64,000 bases of DNA from Ornithodoros turicata (taxonomy: Eukaryota; Arthropoda; Arachnida; Ixodida; Argasidae), in NCBI RefSeq assembly GCF_037126465.1, contig NC_088201.1:21064550-21128549 (forward strand), read 5' to 3'. How positions within the stretch are numbered: position 1 is the first letter of the stretch; the number at the start of each line of letters is the position of its first letter. Positions 11,001 to 26,000 of the stretch are shown one piece after another. The notes under the pieces were generated by a model. The model did no database searches and was not told the DNA's origin. It worked only from the letters and a program-made list of their open reading frames with translations. A program made the translations under genes and the position numbers.

Positions 11001-14000
11001 GTTTCCTAACAAAGTCTGTGCATTGAGTATTTGCTTACATTATTCCTGAGATATGGGTTGACCTTTCTCCTCTCTGTGCATGATAGACTGTCCTATTGGT
11101 AATGCAGTGGCTCTGTAGTCTTCTTTAGTATCATGTAGATGTTACAACCTGCTGATTCATGCGCATGTGTGTGTAACTAGTTTTACAGCGAAATGGTTCC
11201 CCCACCATTGGTAATTTAAGACAAAGTAGTAGTTCTGCGAAACGGTAACAAAAGAAAAGCATCTGAAACATGCGGTCGTTTATTTCATTCACATCAGCTG
11301 GATAAAAAGACGTAGAACAAAAATAATAAAACTAATGGGTCATATGAATAGTGCGGTTTCTTTCTTCAGGTTGCAGCCGTGTCTGATGAAGCACCTGAAT
11401 GAAGCTGGTGTGATTAAAGTGTGTGCTGGTCACGGCCACTCCTTAGCTCTCACAGGCCGCTGTACTGTGCTGAGTTGGGGACTTAATGACGTTGGCCAGC
11501 TGGGTCACAGTCCTTCGTCGAAATGTGTATTCACGCCCAAGGTCATCCACGTGAGTTGAAACCTTCCTGTCAGCACAGAGCCTTTTTATTTTTATGTGAC
11601 GTCCATAGGTACATGAATGCATATTTCAATATGATGTTGTAGACCTTCCATTTTCACACTTCCAGATGCCAAGGAATGAGTTGGTTTCAGATATAGCCGC
11701 AGGCAGAATCCATTCTCTGTTTCTTGTTGATAGTGGTGGCTCCCAAGCATCAATGTATGGTTGTGGCCAGCATGAGTGAGTGCATTTGGAGATGTTAGTG
11801 TTCATATGTGGCAGTTTCCCCATAGCATTAGGAACAAAATAACATCACATTTTGTAACGTTTGTTAGATGTGCTGATTCAGCGCAGTGCCTGTGTCAAAA
11901 ACAGAGGAAGATATTCCACATCACAGCACTGAGAAAGGTATAGCCATCTTTGTATGTTCAAATGTGTTGGAACATGCTCTATAACTATGCTGTCTCAACT
12001 ATGGCTTTGCTAAATCATTTTTGTTGTACCGCCACCTTCCTATCACTTAGTTCCTGTAATTTTATCTGCCCTGTTACACGTTTTGTTGCAGAGTGGCTTA
12101 GTTACAAGTGTATTTGCTGGTGGCTGCTACTCGGGCTGCATTGTTGACAATAAAGATTCGGATCAGTGGCGAACGCTATATGAGTTTGCTGTTACGGAGC
12201 GTCGGTATATTGGACACCTGTGCAAGGTACAAGCAAAAATTCACCAAAACCTTGTAAAAAATGGTGAGTGACAGAGCAGTATTTTGAACAGCTGTTTGCA
12301 CTTCATGCTTTTGCTTTTGCTGATGTATATACACTTATTTTATGGGGAAAGAGGGCAGTTTTTAATCTACCTAGCTAAATAAATAAACAGTTTTTGATGG
12401 ATAATATGACATGTGGTGTGGTGTATTGTGTCTTCGTATTTGCCCATGCTCAGGCTTGTCTGCTATAGCATTTCTTGATGGGAAGTAACTGTTCTCAGGG
12501 TAGAACACACAGCCGCTGTCTGGCATTTTCAACGACTGCCATATGTCATTTCTTGTTCACTGTACATTGGCACCTACCACTTAACTATGTTATCAAATGT
12601 CACAAGGTGATGACAGTAAAGCATTGTGCTTCTAGTAACGCTAACTGATTGTCTATATTCTTATGTATTTGCAGGTGACATTGTGTCAGATATACCAGAG
12701 TATGCCAGCAGCTTGCTGAAGAACATAATTGGCATAACTAACAAACTGATATCTATGATGTCTCTCAATGCCTGTGAACTAACACAGCTTCTTCAAAGCC
12801 ATACCTTTGAAAAATTGCCCAGCATTATGGAAAACTCTGCAGGGTGGATAGACGTCTTCTCTGATTACGTAAAGGCTCTTTCCAATTTCTTGGCTGTTGG
12901 AGGCTTTGTACCACTTTCAAGAATGCTTGCGTAAGTATGCATTTTCAATCCATATTGGCTGTTGGGGAAACACAGTCTTAGTGATGTGCTCTTGCATAAA
13001 GGAAAATAATCATCTCCGTTTTTTTTTTTTTTTTTTTTTTTTTTGGCACATTTCGTGGTCTGACTTTTTCAGGTAAAACCCCTTGAATCAGTGTTCATCT
13101 ACGTTGGGTCATATTCAATTTTCTCCCTGTATTTTCTTTCGATTTTACACCAAAAGTGCACAGAAATACTATAGCTACCAGCATCAGCACCACCTACAAG
13201 GTCTGGGCACATGGTATTTTACAAACAAATCCATCTACTACGTATCCTAGAGTCGTGAGGCTGGGTAGTTTCGTACATACTGAATTTTAATTCAACTACT
13301 GTCACTGTGTAATGCTCTGTCACAGGGCTGTACCCTCTAGGAACTGTACACAAAATGTGCTCATATTCCCATGGACGTGCATAACGTGTGCGGTCAGGTA
13401 CAATGTTGACTACGGCTCACTTGCACGGACAATGGGGAGATTCCTCAGTGATGTCCTCAGTATCTTCAGTTATACTCCAGGCACGTGCTACTATCCTCAA
13501 CGCTGCATAATGCATTATATAATCTCCACTTGTAGTATTACTGTATCATCTGGAGAGGCTGCAACAATTATGATTTTTCTTGTTTTGTAGCTTTTACTGT
13601 ATGCAGGTCCAGATAGGATGAAGATTGTTCTGTTCGGTTTCAGCATTAGCAAAAGTAATGTCCTCCGAATGTTTTTTAGAAATTTGGCACATTCCAAAAA
13701 ATTCCTTTGGTTTTGGGTTTGGAGATTCCAAACTTTCGTCATCCGACAAAACTAAAGGGGTTGTGACACATTGATACATGCGGTTCGTTACATCGTGCAC
13801 ACATTGCACTGCACACTACACTATTGAGGCAAAAAGAATTCTCTTCCTGCGTGCCGTAGTTTGACATCAGAGCTCCAGCCATTTCTATTGGCAGTTGTAA
13901 GCACGTGACCTCTTTCTCTCTTCTTCACTGGCGGAGACGGCTGCCGCAACGTCAGAACCACATAAGTTCCAGTATTCGCGGTGCCGGTTTTCTACGACCC

Positions 14001-17000
14001 GTAGTACAGCTCTTGCTGTAAAACTTGGAATGCAGGTTCACATCGATACATTTATCCGGAATAACTTGAGACGAGGTGTTGCAACCTCTGTAAGAAAACT
14101 CTGGTGCATGCCCATAAATATGTTCTCTTATTCTTAATTATCCTTGCTTTCACTGAATATGACCTCTGTAATTTGTATGTATTGGAGATTTCCAAAAACT
14201 TATTGCACAACACTATTGGTTGTTCCGTTTACATAACAACTGCTCAACATGTGTGCGTGATATCTTACTTATGGGATGTAATACTATCCACATGTGAAAT
14301 GGAAGAGGAGGAGATAAATTGTGATCCGGTTACCAATTTGCTGACATTGCCAGCATCTTAATGTATGATGCTGTGTCTGTGTTTGTATTGCAGTATCTGC
14401 TGAGTACTTATGAGGTGTACCATTTCCACCTTCCTCCAACATCAGAAATAGCATGTGAATTTTTGTGTGTGATTCATTTAGAAAGTGTCATGCCATGTTA
14501 CATGTACATTGTTTTCACAGGCGCCGGAATTGTGGTGTGTATTCTTTCCCCTTAATGTTAAAGACTGAGAAAGGAGGAATTTAAAAAAAATATATAGATG
14601 CAAATAAACACCCCTTGAATTTGCTCAAATGCCACTGCATTGAACTCTAGATATAATCTACGATTAAAAAAGACAAAAACAAAACAGGGAGATGAGTTAC
14701 ACTTGATGTTTTCTTTCTAGCTTCTCCCGTAACATGTTGACCCCTGTAGCTAAAGAAACCATTGGAGACACTAGCTCCAAAGACTCTCAAGGAATTCTGC
14801 TCCAGATATTTAGCCTTCCTGTCAAACGGATTTGCGAATATGCGCGCCTTTTTACTCGTCTCCTTGCGACATTGAACCCAAAGGTTAGTCGGTATCTATT
14901 CAAATTTTCAGGGAAACATCATTGTTTTTGTCAACCCTGCAACAATCATGAAGCTATTGTGGACATTACAGTATCAAGATGAAATCATTTCTTAATTGCA
15001 GGATCTACTTTTTCAAGAGTTACAGTCTTGTTCCAATGATTGGACATTACTTGCTGATGTATTGAGCAAGGAGATGTCGTTAGCTGAAGCCACAAAAGTC
15101 TTTTGGGATTCAGTTCCTCAAAGAGTAGTGGTATGCAACATCCTTCAAATAGTTTCCTTGGAAGTTCTAACACCTCTTTAAATTACTGTTAAAAATTTCT
15201 AAACCAATGTGCATGTGCCTTTACCTGATATACAGGTCACATGCTAGCAGTTTGTAACATGATTGCTTGCAGTAATGTAACTTACTGGATGAAAAATATG
15301 ATACTCCTATGCTGTTTTGTTCAGTGTGCTACCGATTGTACAGGGTGGTCCACCAACCATAATAGAAATTCATAGTAAATAATGTAGGCAACGAAGAGAC
15401 ATGTGGTCAAGGGACATTTTTTCTGCCAGGAACATTTGCCACATATTGGTACCATTTTTATTTAATTTCTTGAGTTGAACTCCGAAATTTCACAAGTCAA
15501 CCTAATGTTTTCTTTGCGGAAATGGGTTCCTCGTGGTCATTTTACCCGGTATAGCACCTGATGAGACACGTAACACAACGACAGTTGCTGAAATGAATTC
15601 GCTGAAAATCCGCGGAAATGGGTCCATGGCTGCGCCTCGTTTTTGTCGGCTCTAGTTTGTGTGAGTAAAGTGAGACGTTAGGTTGACTTGGGAAATTTTG
15701 GAGTTCAATTCAAGAAATTAAATTTCCATCAATTGAAATGAAATAAAAATGGTACCAATATGTGGCAAATGTTCCTAGCAGAAAAATAATCCCTTGACCG
15801 CATGTCTCTCCGTTGCCTACGTTATTTACTATGAATTTCTATCATAGTTGGTGGACCACCCTGTTTCTACGAAACACATCTTAATCCTCAATCATCTTCT
15901 CATAACTCGTTCTCTACTTTGTAATATGATGCTCTCAGGCTTTGCATATGTGAAGTGGACGGTGACAAGCCGCACGAGGGTAAACATTATTTTTGTTTAG
16001 GATGTATACAGAGTTCCGACTTGCCGAGTTCTCCGTGACAGCAAAACCTACCCTCTTCAGCTTCTGTCTGCTGGCCGTTTTGCATTCCATCACTTTATCT
16101 TGTTTGATGATAAGTTTACTCACCATCAGGTAAGGCTGCTTGTCACATTAATTTCTTGTGAGGCAATGATCACAGATAAAATTGATACCCTTCTTTAGTT
16201 TAGTGGTTTCCAGAATTACAACTTGCACACATTATGGGTTGAAGCAGACACAGAAGCAGAGTGAGTAAACACTTCTGGCCTACTTTTGACTTTTTGATGT
16301 ACAGGGTGTGTACAGATAAAGCATGCCCACATTTAATTGCATGTGCATATACTTTGTCTGCATGCACCCTGTACTTTGAGTCATTTAAAGGATTATTAGC
16401 AGTGCAACCATTGAAGTGGCACAACATATGAATCAGGAATTTCAATAAAACGTTTGTTGCAAAAGTGCAATGACATTATAAATACTAATTTGTGTGTTAA
16501 GCAACACATGCAAGTTAACTGAAATTGTGCTTTTTTTTCCCCTATTTTTTTTAAAGGACTACTTTTGCCTTAACTACTCCTGAAGAAACACTGGTATTTA
16601 GTTGTCCGACCCCATCAGAAAAGGTATTTGCTACTGTTACAGGCTATTGTACTCATTTGAAATTGCAGTTTTTATTTGTGTGTGGAATTTCTTCATTTTA
16701 AATTACATGTAGTTTGCAGGCTTCACCTTGCTTCAGACTTTTGAGGTTCTTGTAACGGTTACACTCCTGCTTGTTTCCTCAAAGGAAAGCAACACATACT
16801 TGTGCAACATGAGTTGTAGTCTATCTTTTCACCACTTTTATTCTCGGTTGTTCATTTCTGTCACTATGCCAATGCATGGTGTCTGGGACCTTCTTGCTCT
16901 TGATAATACCTTCTTGAAATTTAGTACGGTATCAATACTGGATCAATTTGTTCTATTCTCAGTGCTTATAATCTTCATGTATTTTGACATTGATTGAGAC

Positions 17001-20000
17001 ATCATATGAGAGGCCAAATTCTTGGCAACTGGAACCTGTTTCATTGATGAATTGATTGAGTCCAAATCACGTTTCTTGTTGTCTGTTTTCTAAGCACTGC
17101 AAGACATGACAGCTATGTACGTTACAATGAAATCCAAGATGAGTCTGTGCTGTTTGGCCTTAGCTGCCCTTGCACCATTAAGCCATCAAATACACACGAT
17201 GAAATCCAAGATAAATCCAGCTTCCTTATTTTGTATTCTAAATAGTTTGCTCGTGTACAGACAGTTTCAGTTCCATCTGCCTTCCAGAAAACGTGTTTGC
17301 AATTTACATGCCGATGTCAAAATTTGAAATTTATTTCACTGCTGCATTTGCTTTGTGAATCCCTAGACAGAATGGGTGTGTGCACTGAATCAAGCTATTC
17401 GCAACGTGCTCAGAGACGACAACATTCGCAGTGGTCAGAGAGAGAAAAGCCTCCTGAGAAACTTCAGGAGAGGCTGTGGAGACAGTCGTTTGACTCCACC
17501 AATGGCCCGACATTCTACCTATGTTTTCACCAAGTCACTCCTGTATAAGGATGCCAACTACTCTGGATCGTGGCTCAGAGGGATGCTGCATGGACAGTAG
17601 GTTTTGTGAATCACATCCTCTGTTTTTCTCAACACATTTAATTACAACTTATACGATGGAACACTTCAAAGTTGTTACAGTAACGTTGCGAGTTACCTAC
17701 AGATCAGTTTGCTGTACATTTAATTTGGCATCATAGAAATAAAGCAGTGCACGCATGTTCACTCAACTGGTGACTCAAGTTGTTAGCATAAAATCCTGAC
17801 AATATACCACTAGTGTAGCCAGAAGTATGCCGACAAACACGGTCCTAAAAAATTTACATGAAATGCAGCTAAATGAGAAATCATTTTCTGAGAAAACATT
17901 GTGCATGGCTGTTGATGCGAAAGTCTTCCAAATGAAGTCTTTTTTTCTTCTTCTTCGTCTTACATGCGTGTTTGCATTTTGTATTCAGCTTATTAGTTTG
18001 AAATATCAGTAGTGATCCTAACAAGGTTCCACTTCAGTGTCTGGTTTTTGTAACGCTTTGCTGTTATGTGCTATCTGGATGACAGTGACTGCATCATGTT
18101 TGCAGTGGAAGGCTCATCTGGCCAGATGGCCGCAAATACACAGGGAGGTTCAAGAACAACTTGCAGCATGGAGAAGGCGAATATGTTATCCCAGGAGCAA
18201 CTGGGGACACAGTTTACAAAGGAATATGGAAAACTGGGAAGCTTCATGGCCTTGGTAGTGCTAGGTACAGTGCTCTGTCCTGTGACCTACATAGCACTTT
18301 TCCCCCTAGTTCTAAGAGCAGAAGTATGTGGATAAGTGTCATGAAATTACATAAAATTGTCATGTGACATCACCCAGTTTTACTGTATTTTACAGCTCCC
18401 AAAATAAAACCTTATTTTTGTCACGTCTTTGCCATTGCTGCTGCTGCTGCTGCTGCTGCTGTTGTTGTTGTTGCATGAAAATTGTCTTTGTCCAGGTATC
18501 CAAACGGTGATACCTACGAAGGCTACTTCAAAGATGGCATGAGAGATGGGCATGGTGTCTTGAAAGAAGGGAAGTATTTGTCATCATCCAGCATTTACAT
18601 TGGGCAGTGGTGCCAGAATAAGAGACATGGTTATGGTGTACTCGATAATGAGAGGGAAGGTGAGCTCCTCTGCATACTATGTTTTTCTAAGTGATATTCA
18701 CAGAAAGCTTTGCAGGTGAAAAATACATGGGCATGTGGCAGGATGACCTCCGACATGGCAATGGAATAATGGTCACTCTTGATGATATTTACTATGAAGG
18801 AAATTTTGTCAATAACAACCTTTCTGTAAGTGTTGCTATGCTTTATTACTGCTTTATTACTTATGGGATATTATGGGTGTTTTTATGGGATCAAATGGAC
18901 GATTGACTATAGCACAAAGAACAGTTTTCACACGGTATGTTTTGTGCTCATCTTCAGGGCTATGGCACTATGATGTTTCAAGACAACACAGTGTTCAAGG
19001 GAGAACTGGGACCTGGAGGCACATTAAATGGCAAAGTATGCATGCTACTTATATATGTAATGTTTTGTTGATTTGTTTTGTGCCTTATTCTGTGGTAACA
19101 ATGCATAATTTCTGTATAACGAATTGCTTGATTTGACAAATTACATTGGATATTATTTGTAGTCATGTCTTTTGGGGTGACTACTCCTGCAACACCCAGT
19201 TGGCTGGCTTGAAACATAACAATAGTTTTACCTAGTTTGGCTCTTTGTTGTAAGCTCTCTAGTCTTTACTCATTTCACAAGGTTTTGTATGATGACTATT
19301 GGTGACTATCTATGCTACTTGCTTCCATTAACATATCATAATACTGTTACATTCTTTGTGCAATCCAGTGTCTCATTCCCCCTACAATGTAAGGTAGTTA
19401 AATTCTTCCCAAGATGCTTCTGTGTGCATATGCATTTATGTAAATATACGGGGTTTTTTTTTTTTTTTTTTTTTAGCCTTTGCAGAATTTTTATAAAAAA
19501 AGCTATGAGAGCAGCATAAATATCCTTTTTGCAGTAGAGTTTTACGGCCAGGCAGACATCGTCTGGAAGAGAGCATGTAACTACAAGAGGACTAATTACC
19601 TGGAATTCATTAATTAACTGTTTAATTAAGGAATTTTGGGCAAAAGCTAGATAACAGAACTGGAGACAATCCTTGTTGAAATCCGTTCTGTCTTTTAAAA
19701 ATCAAGAAAAGAACGCGTGCCATGAACTATCCATCGCTGAATTTTGGTATGCAAATGAGCCGAAACCGAAAAAGCGGGCCTGCGGAGCACATCACCCTCA
19801 CCGACGGAGGCTTATCTGGGCCGGAAAGCAGTTTATCTGGCCAGCTGAGTGGCACCTACTCCATTCATCTCCATCGCTCCAAATCATGTGGCCCACTGAC
19901 GTGAAATGAGCATCGTACTCCGTGTGTTCCTGGTCGCCACGGTTTCGGCTTTGGCTCATTTGCATATCAAAATTTGGGGATGGATATTTTAACGCAAGTG

Positions 20001-23000
20001 TGTGTTTCGGGGTTTTTTTAAGTGTGAAATGGCTTGCAACTAGGATAGTCTCTCAATCTGCTATCTCGCTTTTGGCCCAAATCTCCTAATTAAAAAGTTA
20101 ATTAACGAATTTTAAGAAGATACGACGACAGAAAAATAGGTGATGTCAAGTTGCCGGTGATGAGTAGATCAAGGAGTGATATTAAACGGTAAGAGCAACT
20201 TATTTATTTACACATGGTAACAAGACTTTCGTGCACGAGACTGCACATCTTCAGGTTACCTTAGTGCAGTCTCGTGCACGAAAGTCTTGTTACCATGTGT
20301 AAATAAATAAGTTGCTCCTACCGTTTAATATCACTCCTTAACGAATTTTAGGTAATTATTCATCTTACAGTTGCACACTTTCTTCGAGACGATGTCCGCC
20401 TGGCCATAGAACTCAACTGCAAAAACATCTATGCAGTTCTCATAGCTTTTTTAATAAAAATTCTGTAAAGGCAAAAAAAAAACACCCTGTATATACGTAT
20501 CTACTGTGTGTTTTATGAAGAGGTGAGTATGATTTACCGTGAACTGTAGCTCATGGCCGTGTTTTATGAAGATGAGCTACACTTCACGGTAGATGAACCC
20601 GCATCTGGCATGCTACAGTTTCTGGACATTCAACTTCATATCACCAGTTCTTTCCTGTACTCATTGTGCCAGCAACACTCCAAGAAGAACCCCCTCCTCA
20701 CGTTTTCGAGTCACCATTTTAAATGATAAAAAACTGCATCGTCCTCTGCAGCAACCCCGACAGCAGCGGAAAGCAGAGCTATACCGTATGCCCATGGTTT
20801 GTCGCATTGCCTCAAGAAAGAAGCATCGGGGTTCTATGTCGTCTTCTTCTCTTGCCCTTTCAAGTTATCTCAGATGATGCCTCCTGTCAGTAATGCTAAG
20901 GACAGGCCCCAATCTGCACAACTACACGTAGGAAACCATTTGTGCCGTTTGCTCCGGCAATGTCCACTCGGCTCCTCTCCCTGCAGAAAACAGTATACTG
21001 GACAAATGGGATGATACCTAAATGATTGACTTTTGCAACACAGCTGTATTCTATAATCTGGAGACTCTTCACTTCCTTTAAAACAACATTGTCTCACCCT
21101 GTACTAACTACTCCCCTCTCAATACAAAGACCACTGTTCTTGGACAGCACCCCTCCCGCGCTGGTAGAGATATCGTGGAAACTTTTTTTCTGTGGATTTG
21201 GGGGCTACCCTGTGAGGTGGACACGTAATAAACATCAGTTGCAGTTGAACGCAGTGTTCGTGTTCATCTGTGTCGTCTTCACGTTCTTTCATCATGGAAA
21301 AGAAATGGAAATGATGAAAAGAAATTTTCATATTGTACCCTTCTAGAGATTTCAGCTTGATTGAGGTGCTCTGAGGACCTCTTTCTTCCTTTTGCTCCTG
21401 CTGCTAAGGCTAATATTTTTCAGGGCACGCTGACTCTGTCAAATGGTGACATTATTCAAGGGACCTTCTATGGAATGTGGAGTGAAGGCATCCGTATTAC
21501 AGGTGTCTATCAGAAGGCTGTAGAAGGTGATAATGGCACCTCTGACATGGATTCAATGATTCACACTTCTGATAAGTGAGTTGTTAAGCATTTGTACTGT
21601 TGCTGTTCAGTAGTTGTGCATTCATACCTTGTTATAATGTAATACAGAATATACAGGGCAGTTTTTTTATCATTTACAGATTTTTTTTTTTATAAAAATG
21701 CTACGAGAGCAGCATAGATGTCATTTCTACATTTGAGTTATACGGCTAGGCAGACATCCTCTCAAACCGAGTATGTAACTACAAAATGACAAATCACCTA
21801 AAATTTGTTAATTTGTTGTTGTTGTTTTGTTGCTAAATTTGTTGTTAAATTTGGTAACTCTTTATTTTAGGGAAATTTTGGGCGAAAGCAAGATAGCAGA
21901 ATGAGAGACAATCCTTGATGAAAACCATTCGATCCCTTAAAAATCCTGAAACAGGCTAATGTGAAATATCCAGTGCCGAATTTCGCTCTGCAAATGAGCC
22001 GAATCCGAAACTGCCGCCTCGGGAGCGCATCACCTTCGGCGGTGGAGGCTTATCTGGGCCGCAAAGGGGTCTTCGATCTTGCTAGCAGATTAGCACCTAG
22101 TCTAATCATATCCATCTCTCCGAAGCATGTAATGAGCGCTGCCAACCGGCGCTGTTTCAGTTTTGGCTCATTTGCACAGCAAAATTTGACGATGGATATT
22201 TCAATGCACATGCACATTTCAGGATTATTGAGAAATGAAATGGCTTTCAGCGAGGATTTTGTCCCATTCTGCTATCTCTCTTGGACCCGAAGTTCTGTAA
22301 TTAAAGAATCAGTTATGAATTTTAGGTAATTAGTCATCTTGTACTTACATATCCTCCTCGAGAGGACGTCTGCCTGGCCATATAACTCAACTGCAAAAAC
22401 GACATCTATGCTGCTCTTTTAGCCTTTTTATAAAAAATCTGTAAAGGTTGGAAAAAAATGCCCTGTATGTTAAGATTATGATTAAGGGACCAAATCAAAG
22501 CTTTGAAATAATGAATCCTAAATGTGCACAGTTAATGGAATAATGGAATGCTGGGCACATATCACAAGGCTTGTGAAGATTTGTGTATTTCCTACACTGT
22601 GAGACTACTCCTGGCCATTCCCCCTTATCACCAATTTCTGCTTTATTGTTATTACAGTAACCCACCAACAGTGATGTGAAAAGTGGTGATAGGGGTTTTG
22701 CCTAAGGGTATATAACCATTTCATTGTGTAAAAAAATCTTAGCTAGAGGCTACTGTTGGTTTTGTCTTTTTCAGTTCATAAGCATTCAAATTGTGCTGAG
22801 TCATTATTTTGGTTGCTTAGTCACTACATTCACTGTTTGCTCGATTCCCCCCTGTAGCATTCATCTGACTGTACCAGCATCTGAAAAGTGGAAAGATATC
22901 TTTGACCACTGCAGAGACATGCTTGGTATTCAGGGGGTATCAGAAGCTCAGGACAACAAGCAAGCGTGGGATGCAGTTGCTGTTGCCATAACTAACGAAA

Positions 23001-26000
23001 AGAAGATGAATACAAAGCACAGGTGTGCTGTAATTTGCCTTATGTTCCCTTCATCATGTAAAATTGCTATTCATATGTATGAAGCTGTATTTTGTGATTT
23101 TTGCCACTTAAGAAATTTGTAGATTTTTGCTTTCATTCATTTTCCAGGTCAAAGTGTTGTCTAGATGGCAGCCTTGACTACCTAGAACGAATTCCACAAG
23201 CAAGTAAAAAGCAGAATGTGTTGACTCTTGAACAGTTCGCAGAGATGAAGGACTATCTCACTAAAGCCTTTGATTGCATACATCATCCTTTGGCATATTT
23301 GCTTGAAGCACTTGTGGGGGTTTTCAGGTGAGTCATTGTATCCCATTGTGCCCTCTCACTTTTGCGCAAAATTCCCTAATTAAAGAGTGAATGAATGAAT
23401 CTTAGGTAATCAATCATGTGATGTTCTCTTCGAGAGGATGTCCGCCTGACCGCATAACTCAACTGCAAAAACATCATCTCTGGTGCTCTCATAGCTATTT
23501 TTATACAAATTCTGTAAAGGATTTAAAAAAATGCCCAGTATAATGTAGTACCAGAATACCTATGGAAGCCTAGGCAGTACAGCTCAAGATTGTTATTAAA
23601 TGAGGGTATTACTATGCATAATCCTATCATGCATTCAACTTGTAGCACGACAAGTAACAGGTTATTTCCGTGTCATTTCTGTTAAGTTTTTGGCATCATT
23701 TAGGTACTATTCAATTGAAGGTGTAATTGTAGTGTTTATACAGCCCTGCTAAAGAGAGATACCGTGAACCTCTGCATCGTAGGTTGACATACTGCGGAAT
23801 TGGAGTGCATCCACGTCTTCTTGCTCATGCAGTTTCTGAAGTAAAGTCTTTCTGCAGTCGCCTTTATAAAATTGTGAGGTAAGAAAATCTTACTTTATGA
23901 ATATGAAAAACTTTGTGAATACCTATCCCTGTTGTGTTTTCTTAGAGTACGTATGGCATGGTACATGATGATGGCGCTCACTATGATTCTCATTTTCAGG
24001 ATATTGTTCCCAGACTTACCACCTGAGGATAAGCCTCTGTTTCTCAGCTTAGATGGTGATGCAGACCCATCTGAAGATGACTTCGATATCAACGGGTTGG
24101 TGCTTCTCTATTCTTGGAGGACTTGCACATCTTGTCACATTGTGCAACTATTTCTCCATGACAGTTCCAGATCTTGTAAATTTCAGGGAATGTGTGACCC
24201 CAAATACTGTTGTTCAGCCTATTCTGCTTCCAAGATTGTACCCATCTTTGTCAACACTGTATGCTCTCAATAATGAGAAAGAAGACAAGCACTATTGGGA
24301 AAGGCTCATGAAGTGGAACAAGCAGTCTGACCTTTCACTAATGACATTTCTAGGTGTTGACCAGTAAGTAAACGTAACGTCTTTTGCACAGGTCATCAGT
24401 CGCATAACACTCCTCCTTTTTGCATTTAACATATGTAACAAAACGTGTAACACCTAACGGTCACTAATGTTGAATGTTTGCATATGTAAAGATGAAAGGC
24501 GTAGCGAAAAAAAAACACTGCCTTGTGTTGAAGCCACTGCTTCTTCCTATTGCTTTAGTTCTTAAAAAGGCTGAATATTAACATCACTTCGTGTCAGGCT
24601 TTTTTTCTACGTAATTTCTGTTGTGGAGGGTAGTGTATGGTTTGTCAAAATTCTGATAGCCCCACCTCTGTGTTGTGCCACTCTGTATTTAGGGTCTGAG
24701 GTTTACGGGAAATATTTTTTGCCAAATTCGGGGGGTAAAAATCGGGTGGAAAACAGCAAACAACATCCAATCTGTGTGGATTCGTGTGTAACATTTCTGG
24801 AATTACTATATGATACAGGTAAAAATCGGGGGGCGGGGGGGGGGGGGGGGGGGATATGTTTATTAAGAAACATGTTTATCAGGCTTGTTATACATACCCA
24901 AATGAAAAAATAAAACAGCTTCCAAACTAAGTAATAACACTGTCTGCAACAAAAGGAGGACGATGTTAAAAGGTCTATTGTAATTCAAATCTGCATGGTA
25001 ATGCAAACCTGCACATGGATTTAAGTACTACTCCACTTAACATGACGCTGTTACAGGTCTTCACGTGTGAAACGCTTTCGTTTTCATTTCCGCGTCGAAG
25101 TAGGAGAAAAGAGCGTTGGGGTTCCGTTACGTTCGGCGATTTGTCGGCAGTTCTGCTTGCTTTCGCTCCTGACTCCTTTGTTTCCAGAACTATCTAAGTT
25201 GTTACTAAGTTGCTTCGCGCTGGGCATTGTTAGAGCCACGGAGGGATACAGCCAACCCGAATTGGTGCGACAGGCACGGAACTGCCGGAAGCCAGGGAAG
25301 GATAACGGACATATTTTCCTTACCGTTTCTATTTTCGTTTCCGTTATCCGTTTCTGTTACCAGCTTTTCGTTACCGTTACATTTCCGTTACTGTTTCCAG
25401 TAATGGAATGTAACTGCTGTCATGTAATGTAACTGCTGCTGCTGGAATGTAGCTGAATGTCAACTACTCAACAATTTGCGCAAATGCTTATGGTCACCAA
25501 ATGTGGCAACATTGGCCCGCGTGACTCACTCTGCTCGCGTCCCATGCGTTTCGGGTGGTCGTCCACGGGCGTTTTGTCGCCGCACGTGCACGTGACATTT
25601 TGACGCTGGGGAAACGTCTCATGCTCACTTCGCCCACACGGCTGCCTTCCGTCGGTGAACCCTCCCTCTCTCCCACTACCGCAGTCATGCGTCGTGTTCC
25701 GCGCCGCATGACAAAAGGACCCCCGGCCTGAGGAGAAATCGGGTTCTACCCGAATCACTAAATGTGCGATTCGGAGGGTAAATCCGAGGAAGAATCGGGT
25801 AGAACCCGAAAACCCCAGACCCTATGTATAGTGAAGTGTTCAGTGTACATCACGTAAACAATATGTCACGATGATTGTTTTTTGTGGCTCTGGGACCTTT
25901 GCAAAATCTGGGATTGCAAAGTAGAAATTAAAACTTTCGGAGCAGACTGCATGTGCCTTATTTTTTTTAAAATAACGCTCGTTTGACCGTGTTTGACTCG

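Larger units (their letters stand above)
12092..16623 (+). other. ALS2: Alsin DH-PH module (exons 6-12)
   Basis: The DH helices begin at [15 protein letters not shown] (residue about 675) and continue through [14 protein letters not shown] and [19 protein letters not shown], the DH signature helix, to residue about 902. The PH part follows: [19 protein letters not shown], then HTLWVEAD and a [12 protein letters not shown] strand, ending with the [15 protein letters not shown] helix in exon 13. Motif order matches vertebrate alsin throughout. Confidence 0.88.
17367..21575 (+). other. ALS2: Alsin MORN region (exons 13-18)
   Basis: Eight to nine MORN motifs run in series from residue about 1053: [102 protein letters not shown] and [10 protein letters not shown]. 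Human alsin has eight. In known alsins MORN and VPS9 together are needed for Rab5 activation. Exons 15-17 are packed within 540 bp, while the next intron (19036-21423) is swollen by mobile DNA. Confidence 0.92.

Noticed and set aside
13312..13590. Open frame ([14 protein letters not shown]...) within alsin as an extra DH exon
   Set aside because: The exons ending 12930 and starting 14721 already join in phase and match alsin continuously; no compatible splice pair surrounds this frame.
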